Shown: positions 9,593 through 21,854, counted from the first letter of the stretch. The stretch: DNA of 64,000 nt from Euphorbia lathyris (GCF_963576675.1 NC_088911.1:132249929-132313928); one strand, 5' to 3'. Notes: generated by a model not told the origin, from the letters alone. A program made the numbers and translations.

Positions 9593-11408
9593 TGTTGGGG
9601 TTTATGTCCTATAGACAATTGTTTTAGGATATAAACATTAATGAATAAATTGTTTATTTAATCATTTGTTTAATTAGATATATAGCATTAATATGTAACT
9701 ATATGTAAGACACAAATCTTTCATAAAGAAAGTAACCCTAAGTTTATTTAAGTAGTTGTAAAGTGTTCATACAAGCATGAAGTGAGACTATACTTTGTAA
9801 TAGACCAATAGACTTAAAGTAAACCCAAGTCAAGTAATATGTTATAGGGGTTGGCATATTATTGTTGAGACTTGCATGTAACAGTGTTTTCTGTCGAGAC
9901 AGAAAGCTGATCTCACAAGCTTTAGATATTTAGATATCTAGACAGTTACATGGATCGGGTGAAGGAGTTCATTAGGATTGCGACCCGACTTGAGATAACA
10001 GTATGGATTGATTTATCTAATGTGTCAATTGTTCATCTCATTGTTATTAGTAGGTATAACTAATCCTCAGACTCAAACATTCGTTAATTAGTGATTCTGG
10101 ATTATGGAGTCTAATACTTTGATTCTGTGCAAGCACGATCCAACAAGTGAGAGCCTAGGGTGTGTGAGAGCAGGGTTGGGTATCACACAAAGTAATTGCA
10201 TAATAGTTAATGTCAGATTGAGCATTCGTCATTCCCGATAAGTGGGAGATATATCCAAATGGCCGCTTGTGGTGAATTGACTGAAATCCTTGCAAGGTGA
10301 TACAGTTAAGAGTAGAAATGAACATTTCACTTAACTTATCTTTTCAAAGTGAATTCAACCTGTACAAGTAAAACCGGACTCTTCATTATATGTAACCTTG
10401 ACACGTTCCATGGTTATAAGGAATTGACCGACAGGATATAATTGATGAATGATCGTATTATACTGTACCTAATGCAGAAAGGTTAACGTCAGTTATCAAC
10501 ATGACTTCTTAATTGCTCTGGGGGAATATCATAGGTTCTGCTAGTAACAGCTCGCGACGGTATTCCATTATATATATGTTGGAATTAATCGTGATGAATA
10601 ATCTCAAAGGATATATACGGCTAGTGGCAATAAAGAACCTAATCGGTCGCATATGGGACTTGGAATCGGAGGACGAAAGTGTAAATTAGTGAGACACAAT
10701 ATATGGGCCGAAATTCATTAATTAAATAGGGATATTAGTTTGATTTAATAATTATAATTAGATTATGATTATAAATTAAACTAAAGTATTATCTGATAAT
10801 ATTAATTAGAAGTTTTTATGTGATTGAAACTCTAATTAATTATGCCTAACAATAATTAAATTATTAATTTGATTAATAATATTATCTAGATATAATTAGT
10901 TATTATTTAGATAATAATAAAGTGTTTATTTAATTATCTAATTAGTAATCCTATTCTGAATAAGATTCTAATTAATTAATTACCTAACACAACTGGGATT
11001 AGGGTTTTGAGAAGTCTATAAATAGACTCCCTAGCCTACATATTTCGCCTAATACAATAAGAAAGGAGGAGGAACCGTTCCGTCTTCGTCTCGGCTAATC
11101 TACATTATTTCTTACTCTCTCTTTGATCTCGTATCGATTTCTGTTAGAGGCAATCATTGTGATTGCTATTATTAAGGTTGATTACTGATTAATTATTCTT
11201 TTCTGTGTTGTTTCTTTTGTTGTTCGTGATACACGGATTAAGAGTTGTGGGCACTTCGTTTGCAACTGTAGATAGTTCTTCAGAAAAGGTATTTCATTCT
11301 ATCCCTCTTTATATGAAATAACAATTAACAGATCTTGGAAAAGGGAAATAGATAAAATAGATAAAATTTTATAATTCCGCTGCGCCTAGGCTTGTCTATT
11401 TTCCTTCA
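9593..11408 (+). mobile_element. 3' LTR of second copia element, copy B
   Basis: 1,816 bp from TGTTGGGGTTTATG to TTTTCCTTCA. A TATA box (TCTATAAATAG near 11015) and the pre-terminal TTCCGCTGCG motif are typical of plant copia LTRs. What follows (ATTATCGTGAAG) is not a primer binding site, which shows this is a 3' LTR. It joins directly to the acidic region of the gypsy frame, so the copia element inserted into that gypsy sequence and later lost its 5' portion. Confidence 0.85.
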
Positions 11409-14090
11409 ATTATCGTGAAGACGAATTCGAGGATGAGGTTGAAGAGGGAGAGAGAGAGCGCTTCGAAAGATGAAATATGTGAGGATGGTGAACTTTGTCA
11501 TGGGGTATATGAGTTTGATTATGATGAAAATGGTGGAGTTTACTATGAGGAGGATGAACATCGAAGAGTTGAGTGGAACCGGTATGGAACCGCTTATGAG
11601 GAAGACGAAGATGGGGTCTACTGTGATGAGAGAGAGCATCGATGTGTTGAGTGGGATCGACACGGGGCTCCGTATGAAGATGATGAGTGTAGATTCTATT
11701 GTGATGGTGAGTTGGAGGATGTTGAACGGAACTACAATGAAGATATCTATTAGTATGATGGAGGTAGGTTCCATCATGAAGATGATTTGGGAAATGTAGA
11801 GTGGGACCGAAATGAAGAAACTTATGAGTATGATGAAGGTCGGTTCCAAGATAACTATGAGTCGGGAAATGTTGGATGGAACCGAAACAAAGACACTTAT
11901 GAGTATGATGAAGGTCGGTTCCGAGATGACTACGAGTCAGGAAATGTTGGGTGGAACTGAAATGAAGATGCTTATGATGGTGAAGAAAATCGGTTCCAAG
12001 ATGAAGATGAGTCGGGAAGTGTTAAGTGGAGCCAAGATGAAGACACCTATGAAGTTGATGATGATGGCAATGAGCACAATGTGTATTTGGTGACAAGGGT
12101 GCCAATGCCTAGTGAAGAGGAGCATAACCAACGTCATCGCTTATTTAGAACTCGATGTTTAGTTCTTGGGAAGAGGTGTGAGATGGTGATCGACGGAGGA
12201 AGCCAAGTGAATATCATTAGTCGGTCTGCCATTAGACAGTTTGGGTTGGTTCTCGAGCCACATCCTAGACCTTACCACTTTGGTTGGGTCAACAAGGTGG
12301 AAAAGCTTCAAGTTACTCATTGGTGTAAAGTTCTTTTCACTATTGGGGCTTATGGGGATGAAGCTATATGTGATGTTGTGGAGATGGGTGCTTGTGATAT
12401 GCTACTTGGTAGGCCATGGCAATTTGATTGTGATGCCTCACATGCGGGAAGAAGCAACACCTACACCATACGCAAAGGCGGAGTCCGATATGTCCTTACA
12501 CCTTTGAAGAGTTCTCCTAGTAAGAAAAGGGAGACCACTTTGGGAGATTGTCCAACTCGGGAGTTGAACGTGAATGGGTGCATTGGTGGAATGGGTGAGA
12601 CATTGAGTCATCTTGACTTGGGTTCCATGGGTGAGTTACCTAGCCTCTCTCCTAATGAAGTCACATCCAAAGGGGAGCATGAGGTTGAGAAGGAGGAGAG
12701 CGAAGTTGGAAGTGAAGAAGTTGAACCGATGTCCGAGGGTGACAAGTACGTGTCTTCTAATGAGCCACCTAAAGGGCTTCTTAAAGGGCTTCCACCTTTG
12801 AGGAAGCTACCACGTGACATAGCATGGGATCCGGGAGATAGTGCACCTAGCTCTACATATGGTGAGTTGAGCTCTAAAAAGGAGGACGAAGGTTGCTCCA
12901 TGATGCCTATTGATAGCACTGAGACACCTAGCACATGCCACATACAAAGGAATCAAGTCTCTTACTTGGTAAAATCTAAACTTATTCTTTTGTGCTTTGT
13001 TGAAGTATTTGTGTTGGAATGTTGGGTGTGTATGTTGAGGACGAGCATTTCATATGGTGAACCCATGAGTGTTGATCTTGTTGTGAGGAGTGTGAGCTTT
13101 ATGTTGAGGGACAATGCTCCCAATGATGGGCCCATGAGGGGTGATCTTGTTGTGGGCTTTGGTGATTGTTTATTGAAGGGGAATGTCTTCCCGGGGAGTA
13201 TAGAGAAAATGGAAGGAAGTGAAGACTTGATAAACTCGGAACTCATTACCTTATGCTTTATTGACATGTATGTGTAGGGGTATATGTTGTGCTTGTTGAG
13301 GAATCGTCCACCCTATGAGGAGTCGATGAGAAGTAAGCTTGTGGTGAAGAGAGTGGGTTTTATGAAGTCTTTGATGAATGGGGAAAGCCGCCCGAGATAT
13401 ATTGAGAAGATTGAAGGAATTCAATATTTGGGAAATAATGGCGAAGATAGTAGCGTGGCAAGTCTTGAAGTTCCGGGATTGTTAACCCAAGGTGAGGCTG
13501 CAGCTACTATGTGTGTGTTTGGGTTCACTATGATGTGGGTTGACAAGCGTCGCTGGGATATTCCGTTTGATGTAGGCCATGGGCAAGGAGAGATTGAGCA
13601 TGGTAGCTGGGTTAGTGGCATGAATGAAAGCGAAGACTGGGCATATTCAAATCAAAATCATGTTTGTGTTGTGAAGAGTACTCAAGGGATCGCTCCAATT
13701 TGGGTTGATATATGGCGCCGAGGCATGTCACTTAAGGTTGGCTATGAACGAGTGGAGGTTCAGTCTAGCATCCGGGTTGATGGCATGAGGTACATTGAGG
13801 TTCGGGCATATTCGACTCAAGGCCATGTTGGGGTTTTGAAGAGTACTTGTTGGGTTGATACATGTCGTCGGGACCTTCCATTTGAGGTATGCCAAGAGCG
13901 GAAGAAGATTGAGTTGATTCCTCAAGTTCGTGATGGGGAGATCAAGAGGATCCAATGGTGGTCGGTTCAACGAAGTGAGGGGCGTTGGAAGACCATCCAA
14001 GCAATTATTGGGAAGTGGTTTGACAAGCTTCGCCAAGACATACCATTCGATGTTGGTAGAGCATCCCATATTGGTGGGGATTGGGAGATG
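11409..14090 (+). pseudogene. Gypsy-type retropepsin ORF with tandem protein repeats, no RT, copy B
   Basis: One frame runs from 11415 to the MITE with stops at 11751 (TAG), 11958 (TGA) and 13275 (TAG). First comes an acidic Tyr/Asp/Glu-rich region with repeats of about 25 residues, then a Ty3-gypsy aspartic protease: MVIDGGSQVNIIS (active site, D-G-G in place of D-S-G), LEPHPRPYHFGWVN, and the flap/end motif DMLLGRPWQFD. After the protease, where RT should follow, are an acidic linker, 23-residue repeats and four 50-55-residue repeats. At 11409-11475 the acidic protein reads in another frame, indicating a frameshift. Gag is lost at the copia junction. It looks like a non-autonomous gypsy derivative. 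Confidence 0.75.
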
Positions 14091-15425
14091 GGGAGTAAAT
14101 TACACCAATGGTACCTGAACTATACATCAATTCATATTTTGGTACCTGAATTACATTTTGTTACAAAATTTACCTGAACTGACGATGATCGGACAATTTA
14201 ATACGTTTTACCGGTCACTGACGGTCAACACGAAGATTGACCATTTTAATTAAAATTTGGGACCTACAAACACTCAAATAACATAAAAAAATTACAATAT
14301 TACCATCTCCTTCCTTCTTCTTCATCTTTCATTCTCTCTCTCTTCATTTTTTCACTTCTGGATTTTCTTTCTCTCACTAAATTTTATCTCAAAATCCATT
14401 CTCTCCAATGAATCGTCTTTTGCAACTGCTGGTTTTTTAGATGTCAGATGTTCTACAATTTACACAATGAAATCTTCATTGTTAGTTCTCTATATTACAA
14501 ATTCATTTTTTTCATTACAAATTCATTTTCACCACTAATCCTTAAAGGTAGGTGAAGGTGTGAAAGATAGGTAAATCCAAAATAGATAAGTAAGAAAAAG
14601 AGAGCAAACTATTCTTCTGTTCATCATCTCCATGTTTCTTCCGATAAAGTCGCCACTAGCCTTCCAACGACACCTATAAATTCTTCTTTACTTGTTATTC
14701 AATCTTTCACTGATCTCAAATTCTTAGTTGTTTGATTCTTTGTTTATAATGAGGAGATGGAAGAAGTTCAGAGATGTTTCTTATGTTTCTCCAATGCAGA
14801 TCATAGATTTGGGATGAAAAAAATTAGAGAGAGAATGAAAGAGGAGATAGATTTTTTCTTTTGTCAAATAGTTATGCACAGCAGTCTTTTTTAGGAGAGA
14901 GAAGAGAGGAAAGAGTGGATTACTGAATTACTAGATTATCAATGAATTACTGGTATTTGTGAACCTGATTTTGTAACCAAATGATAAAAAAAATGTTATT
15001 TTAACTCGATAATGGTAGCAGATTCAGATTTCCCCTTTTCCAATTTTCTTCATTGCATCTGCGGGTTTTTTTTTGTTGCCAGGAGAAATTGTGGATTGGA
15101 TTGAAATGGGTTTGTAGAAATTGGGTTTTTGAATCTTGTTTTGAAATAAGATTGAGATGGTAAGGAAGTAGAGGAAGAGAATGAGAGAAGAGTGGTTTCC
15201 AGGGCTGTGTAGAGAGAGAAAGAAATTGAAGAGTTGGAATGGAAGAAAAAAATTGGTAAATTTTTAAAAAAAGAGTCAAACTCTTGTGTTTATCGGTGTT
15301 GACCGGTTAAACATATTAAATTGTCCAGTTACCCTTAGTTGAGGTATATTTTTGTAACAAAATATAATTTAGGTACCAAAGTGTGAGTTAGGATATAGTT
15401 CAGGTACCATAGGTGTAATTTACCC
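14091..15425. mobile_element. Mutator-type MITE, copy B
   Basis: Same element as at 1518-2854, with two fewer bases in homopolymer runs and a few substitutions. It has inverted ends of about 150 bp and no transposase. It inserted before the tandem duplication, since all three copies carry it at the identical position. Confidence 0.75.
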
Positions 15426-15649
15426 AGGAGATGAGTACCATGGAAGATGAAAGCCGGGGTGAGGCACTAGTTGAGATGTGAGAAGAAGCTCGTGAGGAGA
15501 AGGTGAATCCGACAATATGTGGAGTGGACTTCTCGAATTCAACTCGAACAACACCTTCGTTCGATTTGAGGGCTTGGATCCGTTCAAAACGAACACGTCT
15601 CATCAATACATGGCAAGCAACTTGGGGTCAAGTTCTTTTTAAGAGAGAG
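15426..15649 (+). pseudogene. End of gypsy internal region with polypurine tract, copy B
   Basis: Identical in layout to 2855-3078: an anonymous open stretch ending in the purine run AAGAGAGAG (15641-15649) just before TGTAGGATGCAG. Confidence 0.6.
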
Positions 15650-15769
15650 TGTAGGATGCAGGGCATCTCCTTGGAGGATCGACCCCGGACGAGGAAAGTC
15701 AGAGGAAGAACCAAGCACGAGCAATAAGCGAGTAAATAGGCCAAAAGAGTGCCACACAGCAGCTCAGGC
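15650..15769 (+). mobile_element. Start of gypsy 3' LTR, copy B (cut by hAT)
   Basis: The first 120 bp of the LTR, ending in the hAT target octamer GCTCAGGC at 15762-15769. The remainder is absent from this copy because the duplication breakpoint lies inside the hAT. Confidence 0.6.
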
Positions 15770-16448
15770 TAGGGGTGTACAATAAATAATTTTTTGGTAT
15801 TTGGAACCCAACCCAACCCAATCCACTAAAACAAATAGTTTATGGATTGGTTGTTAAAACCAATCCAACCCATCAAATATTCAAATTAAAAGAGTTGGGT
15901 TGGGTTGGGTTGGGTTGAATGTTAATTCAAATAATTCAAAATAACAACTAGATATAAAAAAACTATAACTTTGAGAATATTAATTATTATATCAATTTCG
16001 AAAAATTATTATATCAATTTTGCCAAGATTTGGCTCATTAATTCATTGTTTTTTTCATTAAAAAAATTATTATATCAACTAAAACAATAGCTGTAACTTA
16101 AAAAAATATTAAAGAATTATTTTTTTAGAGGATTAAAAAACTATTTTAATTCTTAATAAACTTAACTAAAATATCAATTAAAATAATAACTCTAAATTTT
16201 TCAAAAAAAAAAACCTAGAAATTTGTTCACTTGAATTTCAATTAACATACACGTAAAAACTATTAGTCCAAACAATGTAATGTTCTATCAAATTAAAATA
16301 TAATAATATTATATTAAGATAACCTTCAATCAAATTAAAACGTTTTCGATATAACATCATCAAATAACAATATAGTAATCATCCAAATCATCAAGAATTT
16401 TTGAAATTCCAGAATTTCCAGAATTTCAGAATATCTGGAATTTCTAAA
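15770..16448. mobile_element. hAT non-autonomous element, left third, copy B
   Basis: Starts TAGGGGTGTACAA and ends at TTCTAAA (16448), after which minus-strand copia protease begins. It matches copy A and the first part of the complete element at 28361-30386, apart from a 9-bp GAATTTCCA-type duplication near 16411. Confidence 0.88.
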
Positions 16449-16810
16449 CTCAGCATGTATACATTGTCTACACGAGGGGCAGTTAAAATCAATTCATTTG
16501 TATTTTCCTCGAGTATTTGACACTTAGTATCATCAAATACAACCTTTCTGCCGCTTGTGCAAAGCTGAGCTACACTCAGCAGATTGTATTTGAGACCTTT
16601 AACTAAGGAGACCGACTCAATAGTTGGGTTACCTCCAATAGTACCTGAGCCGACTATCTTACCCTTCTTATTGTCCCCAAAGCTTACACTACCACCTCGT
16701 TTAAGCTCTAGTGTGATGAATTGTGTTTCATCACCTGTCATGTGCCTTGAGCATGCGTTGTCTATGTACCAAAGTTTTGACTTCTCCACGCATGTCAAGC
16801 TGACCTGCAT
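16449..16810 (-). pseudogene. Copia (Sirevirus-like) aspartic protease, truncated, copy C
   Basis: Same truncated protease as in copy B: LWYIDNACSRHMTGD region, then FGDNKKGKI, cut at the hAT junction after about 120 residues. The ATG at 16810 lies two codons beyond the gag TAG in the same frame, so protease would be reached only by read-through of that TAG or by internal initiation. All later pol domains are missing. Confidence 0.88.
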
Positions 16811-16816
16811 TTTAAA

Positions 16817-18607
16817 CTATTCATCTTTAGGTACCCAATTCTTTTTTGGTCCTTTCTTGTTAGTATAAACAGGTGCAAAGTCATATTTTAGTTTGTGACG
16901 GCATACTTTTATAGTGTGGCCATTTTTACCACAGAAGTCACAATAAGTTACCCTTTGAGGGTGATGCTGAGTGTGGTCAGCATTGTTATGCTGAGCATGC
17001 CAACATACCTTAGTGGTATGTCCTTTCCTTCCGCAGAAGTCACATTGGACAATCCGCTTGTTGAACCAACACACATCTTTCGTGTGTCCCCTTTTCCCGC
17101 AACAGTCACACTGAGTGAACTGTTTATGCTGATTAGTACTTGCGTACTCAGCATGGGGTTTATTTCTATTTGAGCCTTTTACTTGACTCTGTAAGGTTGT
17201 AACATCCTTTCTTAGTTTCTTTGACTCAGATTGGACCTTCGTGAAAAACTTATGCATTATTTCCATGTTGCTATGTAAGTCTGAGTTGTCTTGGAGGAGA
17301 TATCTAAGGTCACTTAGCTTGACCTCTTCAATCTCGTCACACCGCCTGCTGAGTGATCTTATTTTCTTGTTACATTTTTTAGTCAGCTTATATAAATCAC
17401 TCAGGGCATTTACCATCTCATTTCTAAACAAGAGTAAGGGTGTTACCTCATTGGTGTGTACCTCCTGGTCAATTTCATCAGAGAGGTCAGCTTGCTCAGA
17501 TTGAGAGTGATCAGCATCATCGGCCATGAAGCATATGTTTGCCGTTTCATTTGCGTCAGCTTCGGATGATGTTGACTCATCACTGTCACTCCATGTCGCT
17601 ACCATTGCTTTCTTGTTTCCCTTCTTATCTCTTTTGAGGTTTGGGCAGCTTGACTTGATGTGCCCAGTTTGATGGCACTCAAAACATGTGACAGACTTGG
17701 AGCTGTCCTTCTTGTATTTGTCACCGGACTCAGCTTTGTATCTGTCATTTTTTCTGAATGGCCTCCTGCCGTTCTTTTCATTCTTCCTAAACAACTTCTT
17801 CATTTTTCGTGTAAATATGGCCATTTCCTCATCGTCTGATGAGTCAGCTTCGGTTGAGTCAGCTTTCATGACAAGTGACTTTTGTTTCTTGTCTTCTGAC
17901 TTTTCTTTCTCTTTAGCTTCAAAGTTGTGCATTGAGATCTCATGAGTCAGCAGAGATCCGATTAGCTCGTCATAATTGTATGTAGTTAGGTCCTGAGCTT
18001 CTTCTACTGCAGTTTTCTTAGCTTGCCAGCTCTTGGGTAAGCTTCTCAAGATTTTCTTCACTTGTTCTTCTTCGGTGAAGTTCTTGCCGAGTCTTTTTAG
18101 CTCATTTATGATATTAGTGAATCTAGCATTCATGCTGGAGATGTCCTCGTTGTCGTTCATTTCGAACAGCTCATACAATCTCATGTGTTGATTCACCTTT
18201 GACTCTTTGACCTTGCTTGTACCTTCGTAGGTCACCTCGAGCTTTTTCCATATCTCCTGTGCTGACTCACAACCTGATATTTTATTGTATTCTGCAGCAT
18301 CTAAAGCACAGTGAAGCATATTGATAGCCGAAGCATTATTTTGAAGTTTTCTAAGGTCGTCTTCTAACCACTCAGTTTCACTCTTAGCAACTTTCTCATT
18401 GTTAATAGTTTTATATGGCACGTATGGGCCTTGAACTATTGCAAGCCATGCATTCATGTTTGTGGCTTGAATAAAGTTCTTCATCCTATTCTTCCAAAAT
18501 GTATAGTTGGATCCAAAGAATAGGGGAGGCCGACTAATAGATAATCCCTCAGGGAGTATCTGTGTTGTTTGGTTCCCTGGAAGGAAACGAGTGTTGTTCT
18601 CAGCCAT
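16817..18607 (-). CDS. gag: Copia (Sirevirus-like) gag, intact, 596 aa
   Basis: Structural polyprotein expected to form cytoplasmic particles that package retrotransposon RNA. Residues 20-65 match the copia gag N-terminal signature (S-R-P-P-L-F then Y-x-F-W-K-x-R-M). A basic/acidic linker follows near 225-300. Four CCHC zinc knuckles of form C-x2-C-x4-H-x4-C lie at about 308-321, 500-513, 522-535 and 556-569; one is usual in copia and extra knuckles are seen in some Sireviruses. It ends KKNWVPKDE, as gags of this lineage do just before protease. The stop is TAG, and the frame continues open into protease. The start ATG lies about 50 bp after the PBS. An intact gag beside a deleted pol could in principle still be expressed. 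Confidence 0.9.
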   Translation of the reverse strand: MAENNTRFLPGNQTTQILPEGLSISRPPLFFGSNYTFWKNRMKNFIQATNMNAWLAIVQGPYVPYKTINNEKVAKSETEWLEDDLRKLQNNASAINMLHCALDAAEYNKISGCESAQEIWKKLEVTYEGTSKVKESKVNQHMRLYELFEMNDNEDISSMNARFTNIINELKRLGKNFTEEEQVKKILRSLPKSWQAKKTAVEEAQDLTTYNYDELIGSLLTHEISMHNFEAKEKEKSEDKKQKSLVMKADSTEADSSDDEEMAIFTRKMKKLFRKNEKNGRRPFRKNDRYKAESGDKYKKDSSKSVTCFECHQTGHIKSSCPNLKRDKKGNKKAMVATWSDSDESTSSEADANETANICFMADDADHSQSEQADLSDEIDQEVHTNEVTPLLLFRNEMVNALSDLYKLTKKCNKKIRSLSRRCDEIEEVKLSDLRYLLQDNSDLHSNMEIMHKFFTKVQSESKKLRKDVTTLQSQVKGSNRNKPHAEYASTNQHKQFTQCDCCGKRGHTKDVCWFNKRIVQCDFCGRKGHTTKVCWHAQHNNADHTQHHPQRVTYCDFCGKNGHTIKVCRHKLKYDFAPVYTNKKGPKKNWVPKDE

Positions 18608-18655
18608 TTATGGGGATCCGCTCAAGATAGTTATATCTTAGAGTAGTGAGCTTAG

Positions 18656-18667
18656 GCTCTGATACCA
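18656..18667 (-). promoter_or_regulatory. Primer binding site, Sirevirus-like copia, copy C
   Basis: Minus strand TGGTATCAGAGC, complementary to initiator methionine tRNA, two bases from the LTR end at 18670. Confidence 0.93.
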
Positions 18668-18669
18668 CT

Positions 18670-20091
18670 TGTTGGTCCCGTGTAATTAGTTCCAAGGGGG
18701 GGGGGTTAGGAACTAATGTAGCTTTTTGCTAATTTAGTTATGCTAACTTAAGAATTTTGATGAGTTTGTTAACTCAGCTTTTGGTCAGCACGGCCGATCT
18801 TAATGTAAGACAGCTTTGGTCAGATGTTGACTAAGGCTGTTTTACCCGTGAGTTGGGAATTGACACTTTCGGTGGTCAGCTTCCAACTCAGCACTCTGAT
18901 TTACTCAGTATCAGCTTAAATGATTTATATGCTGAGTAAATTCAACAGACAACACATGCACATATATATATATATTGAGAGAGTTAGAAATTACTCAGTA
19001 CGACTTATCCTGGTTCGGCCTCTCTGCCTACGTCCAGTCCCCAGAGTCCTCCGGGCTTTTAGAATCCAATACTGAGCTCTTTAAAGGTAGAGCACAAACC
19101 GTTTACAAGGCAGTTGAATATGCAAGAGTACCGTCCTCTATTCTTCTACTCAACTCCTACTAAGCACCACAACCCGGTACTTAGATTTCTCTACCACTGA
19201 ATGTTTACAACCAAACACTCAGCACAACACTCTCAATATCACGATTGATACAAGTTGTTCTTTTTCGAATGAAGAACACTTTAGATGATTACAAACAATC
19301 AATCTAGCATTTACACCGGAATAGAAAATGGGTGTAAGATCTCTTTCTTGTTTTTGAGTGCTTTGAACTTGTATTTTTCTCTCTTGTATTTTTCTTATTG
19401 TTCTTCAGCAATGATCCAAGGATTTTGATTGTCTTTATATAGAGGAAAATCTGGAGTTGGATCATTTGAAAATGATTTAGCCGTTAAGTCCAAAACGGCT
19501 CTTTTAGGAGACAGCTTCTGGTCAGCTTCAGGTTTTGCAGGCCAATCCTATCCTCTGGTTTCTTCAAACGTCAGACTTGTCTTCTTCCTGCAGACGTTGT
19601 CTTTTTGTGCCAGTTGTCTTTTTGCAATAATCTGTTGACCCATGCATCTCGGAATGTGTCTTTTGCGTAATTCCGAGGATTCAATTATTGGTGCAGAAGG
19701 TTTGCAAAACTTGTCTTCTAGTGAATGGATCTCTCATGTTGTCCTGAAGTTTACTCAGCTTCTACTTTGTTATTCGTTGTCTTCGTTTGTTGTCAACTTC
19801 CATGCTGAGTTCTGTTTTGCAAGACACTTTTGAGAGGGCTTCTAATGCTGAGTTCCATTTCACTTAACTTTGTTGAACTTCAGACTTCTATAGTCTGATT
19901 CTACTCAGCTTGTTCTTTGAGCTCATGCTGACTTCGTCCTAACTTACTTTTTATATCTTTTTGTATTTAAGTTTATACTCAACATTGAACAAACAGATTA
20001 GTACAGTTAAAATTAAAGCACTTAAATTTAATTGTCTCTTAATCATGGATGATTTTGTCAAATCAAAATCTTGTGGAAAGGTGTTTCAACA
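18670..20091 (-). mobile_element. 5' LTR of Sirevirus-like copia, copy C
   Basis: 1,422 bp, the same length as in copy B, with ends TGTTGGTCCCG and GTGTTTCAACA. Minus-strand TATATAAAG near 19433-19441 is the probable TATA box driving gag transcription. The two LTRs compared here (6099-7520 and 18670-20091) are duplicates through the segmental event, not a pair from one element, so their similarity dates the duplication and not the insertion. Confidence 0.88.
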
Positions 20092-21801
20092 GAACGTACG
20101 ATATATTTTCTAGAACATACGTTATGTTTTTTAGAACATGTGTTATATTTTTTCGAAAATGAGTTATAAATTATATTATAGAACAAATGAAAAAACGATC
20201 GAGATATCTACTGAATTTTTTAGAATATTATACTTAATTTTTGGAACACAAAATATAAACTTTAGAACATACGTTATGTTTTTTAGAACATACTTTATAT
20301 TATTTAGAATATGAGTTATAAATTATATTATAGAACAAATGTAAAAATGGTCCATATATTTACTATTTTTTAAAAACATTATACTTAATTTTTAGAACAC
20401 AAATTATAAAGTTTAGAACATATGTAACAATATTTAGAACATCGTTCTTAACATTTTAAAATATAAATTACAAAAATATAGAGGAATTAAATAAATAAGA
20501 AATTAGAGCATGCTTTTGGATTTTTTTCTATTAATAATTTATTATTATGCACATTTCTTTTTTTTCTATTAATAATTTATTATTATGCACATTTAATCGA
20601 TATTAATAAGTGCATGTATCAAATATTAAACAATAGAAGCTAAAAGGCGGTGATATATTAAGCAGCGCGCGACATAATAGACAAAAAATAATAATTGGCT
20701 CAGTGGTAAGTAGTGTGGAGTGTAGATGTAGAGTCCCAGGTTTGATCCCCCTATGCAGCGCACTCCTTAATAGACAAGAAAAACAATTGTCTTAGTGGTA
20801 AGTAGCATGGAGTATAAGTGAAGTGACTAGGGTTCGAATCCCACTAGTAATATTTTGTTTTTATTGATTTTTATACTCAAAACGATGTAGTTTTGAGTGT
20901 TCTCACCAAAAGAAAGTGTCCTAAAAAAGTATAATGTTTTAAAAAAATCAGTAAATATATGGACCATTTTTGCATTTGTTATATAATATAATTTATAACA
21001 CATATTTTAAATAACATAACGTATGTTCTAAAAAATATAACGTATGTTCTAAATTTTATAGTTTGTGTTCTAAAAATTAAGTATAATTTTCTAAACAAAT
21101 CAGTACATATCTGGATCATTTTTGAATTTGTTATATAATATAATTTATAACTTATGTTCGAAAAAACATAACGAATGTTCTAAAAAACATAACATATGTT
21201 CTAAAAAATATGTCGTACGTTCTAAACTTCATAGTTCGTGTTTTAAAAGTTAAAATATATGTTCTAACGTATGTTTTAAAAAATATATTTTCTTATATAA
21301 ATAAAATATTAATATGAAATTTTATTAAAATATATAATATATTTTTATTTAAAAAATATAGTATTGGATTTTTTTAGCATCAGATGCACTTAATAATATA
21401 TAAATAAAATAAAAGAATTGTATAATGAACAAACTAAAGCAAGCGTATTTTTATTTAAAAAAGATAGTAAGACACTTAATATATAAATAAAAGAATTGTA
21501 TAATGAACAAACTAAAGCAAGTGTATTTTTCTTTAAAAAATATAGTATTGGATTTTTTTTAGCATCAGAGACACTTAATAATATATAAATAAAGGATGTA
21601 TATGATAAACAAACTAAAGGAAGTGTCCTAGCGGTAGATGGTGTGCGTTCTACTCCTCCTATGCCCTAGTTCCAGGTTTGAATCAATCCATCCTCTTTTT
21701 TTATTTAATCTTTAATTAAAGGTACCAAAACTACGTCGTTTCATCTGGTTCTCACATAACAAAGTGTCCTCACCTAAGGGAGGGTTCTCATTTGATCCCT
21801 C

Positions 21802-21804
<3 letters not shown>
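20092..21804. mobile_element. Inverted-repeat element with tRNA-like modules, copy C
   Basis: Duplicate of 7521-9233: two roughly 170-bp monomers, a spacer, two monomers in inverse orientation, then the TTCTCATTTGATCCC end. tRNA-like modules fall at 20692-20751, 20785-20844 and 21624-21687. No coding potential is seen. Confidence 0.5.

Positions 21805-21851
<47 letters not shown>
21805..21851. repeat. TA microsatellite, copy C
   Basis: About 23 TA dinucleotides, against 13 in copy B. The base after the tract also differs (TCAGC here, GCAGC in copy B). Confidence 0.95.

Positions 21852-21854
<3 letters not shown>

Larger units (their letters stand above)
3878..16448. repeat. 12.6-kb tandem unit, copy B (complete)
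   Basis: A complete unit of 12,571 bp. It begins inside the protease of a minus-strand copia element and ends inside an hAT element; the next base resumes the same copia protease. I saw roughly 15-20 substitutions relative to copy C, plus a TA-microsatellite length change and homopolymer indels, so divergence is around 0.1-0.2% by eye. The duplication is therefore recent. It consists wholly of nested transposons. Confidence 0.93.

Noticed and set aside
9593..11408. A 5' LTR that starts a complete copia element
   Set aside because: No primer binding site follows; upstream are an RNase H remnant and purine tract, so it is a 3' LTR.
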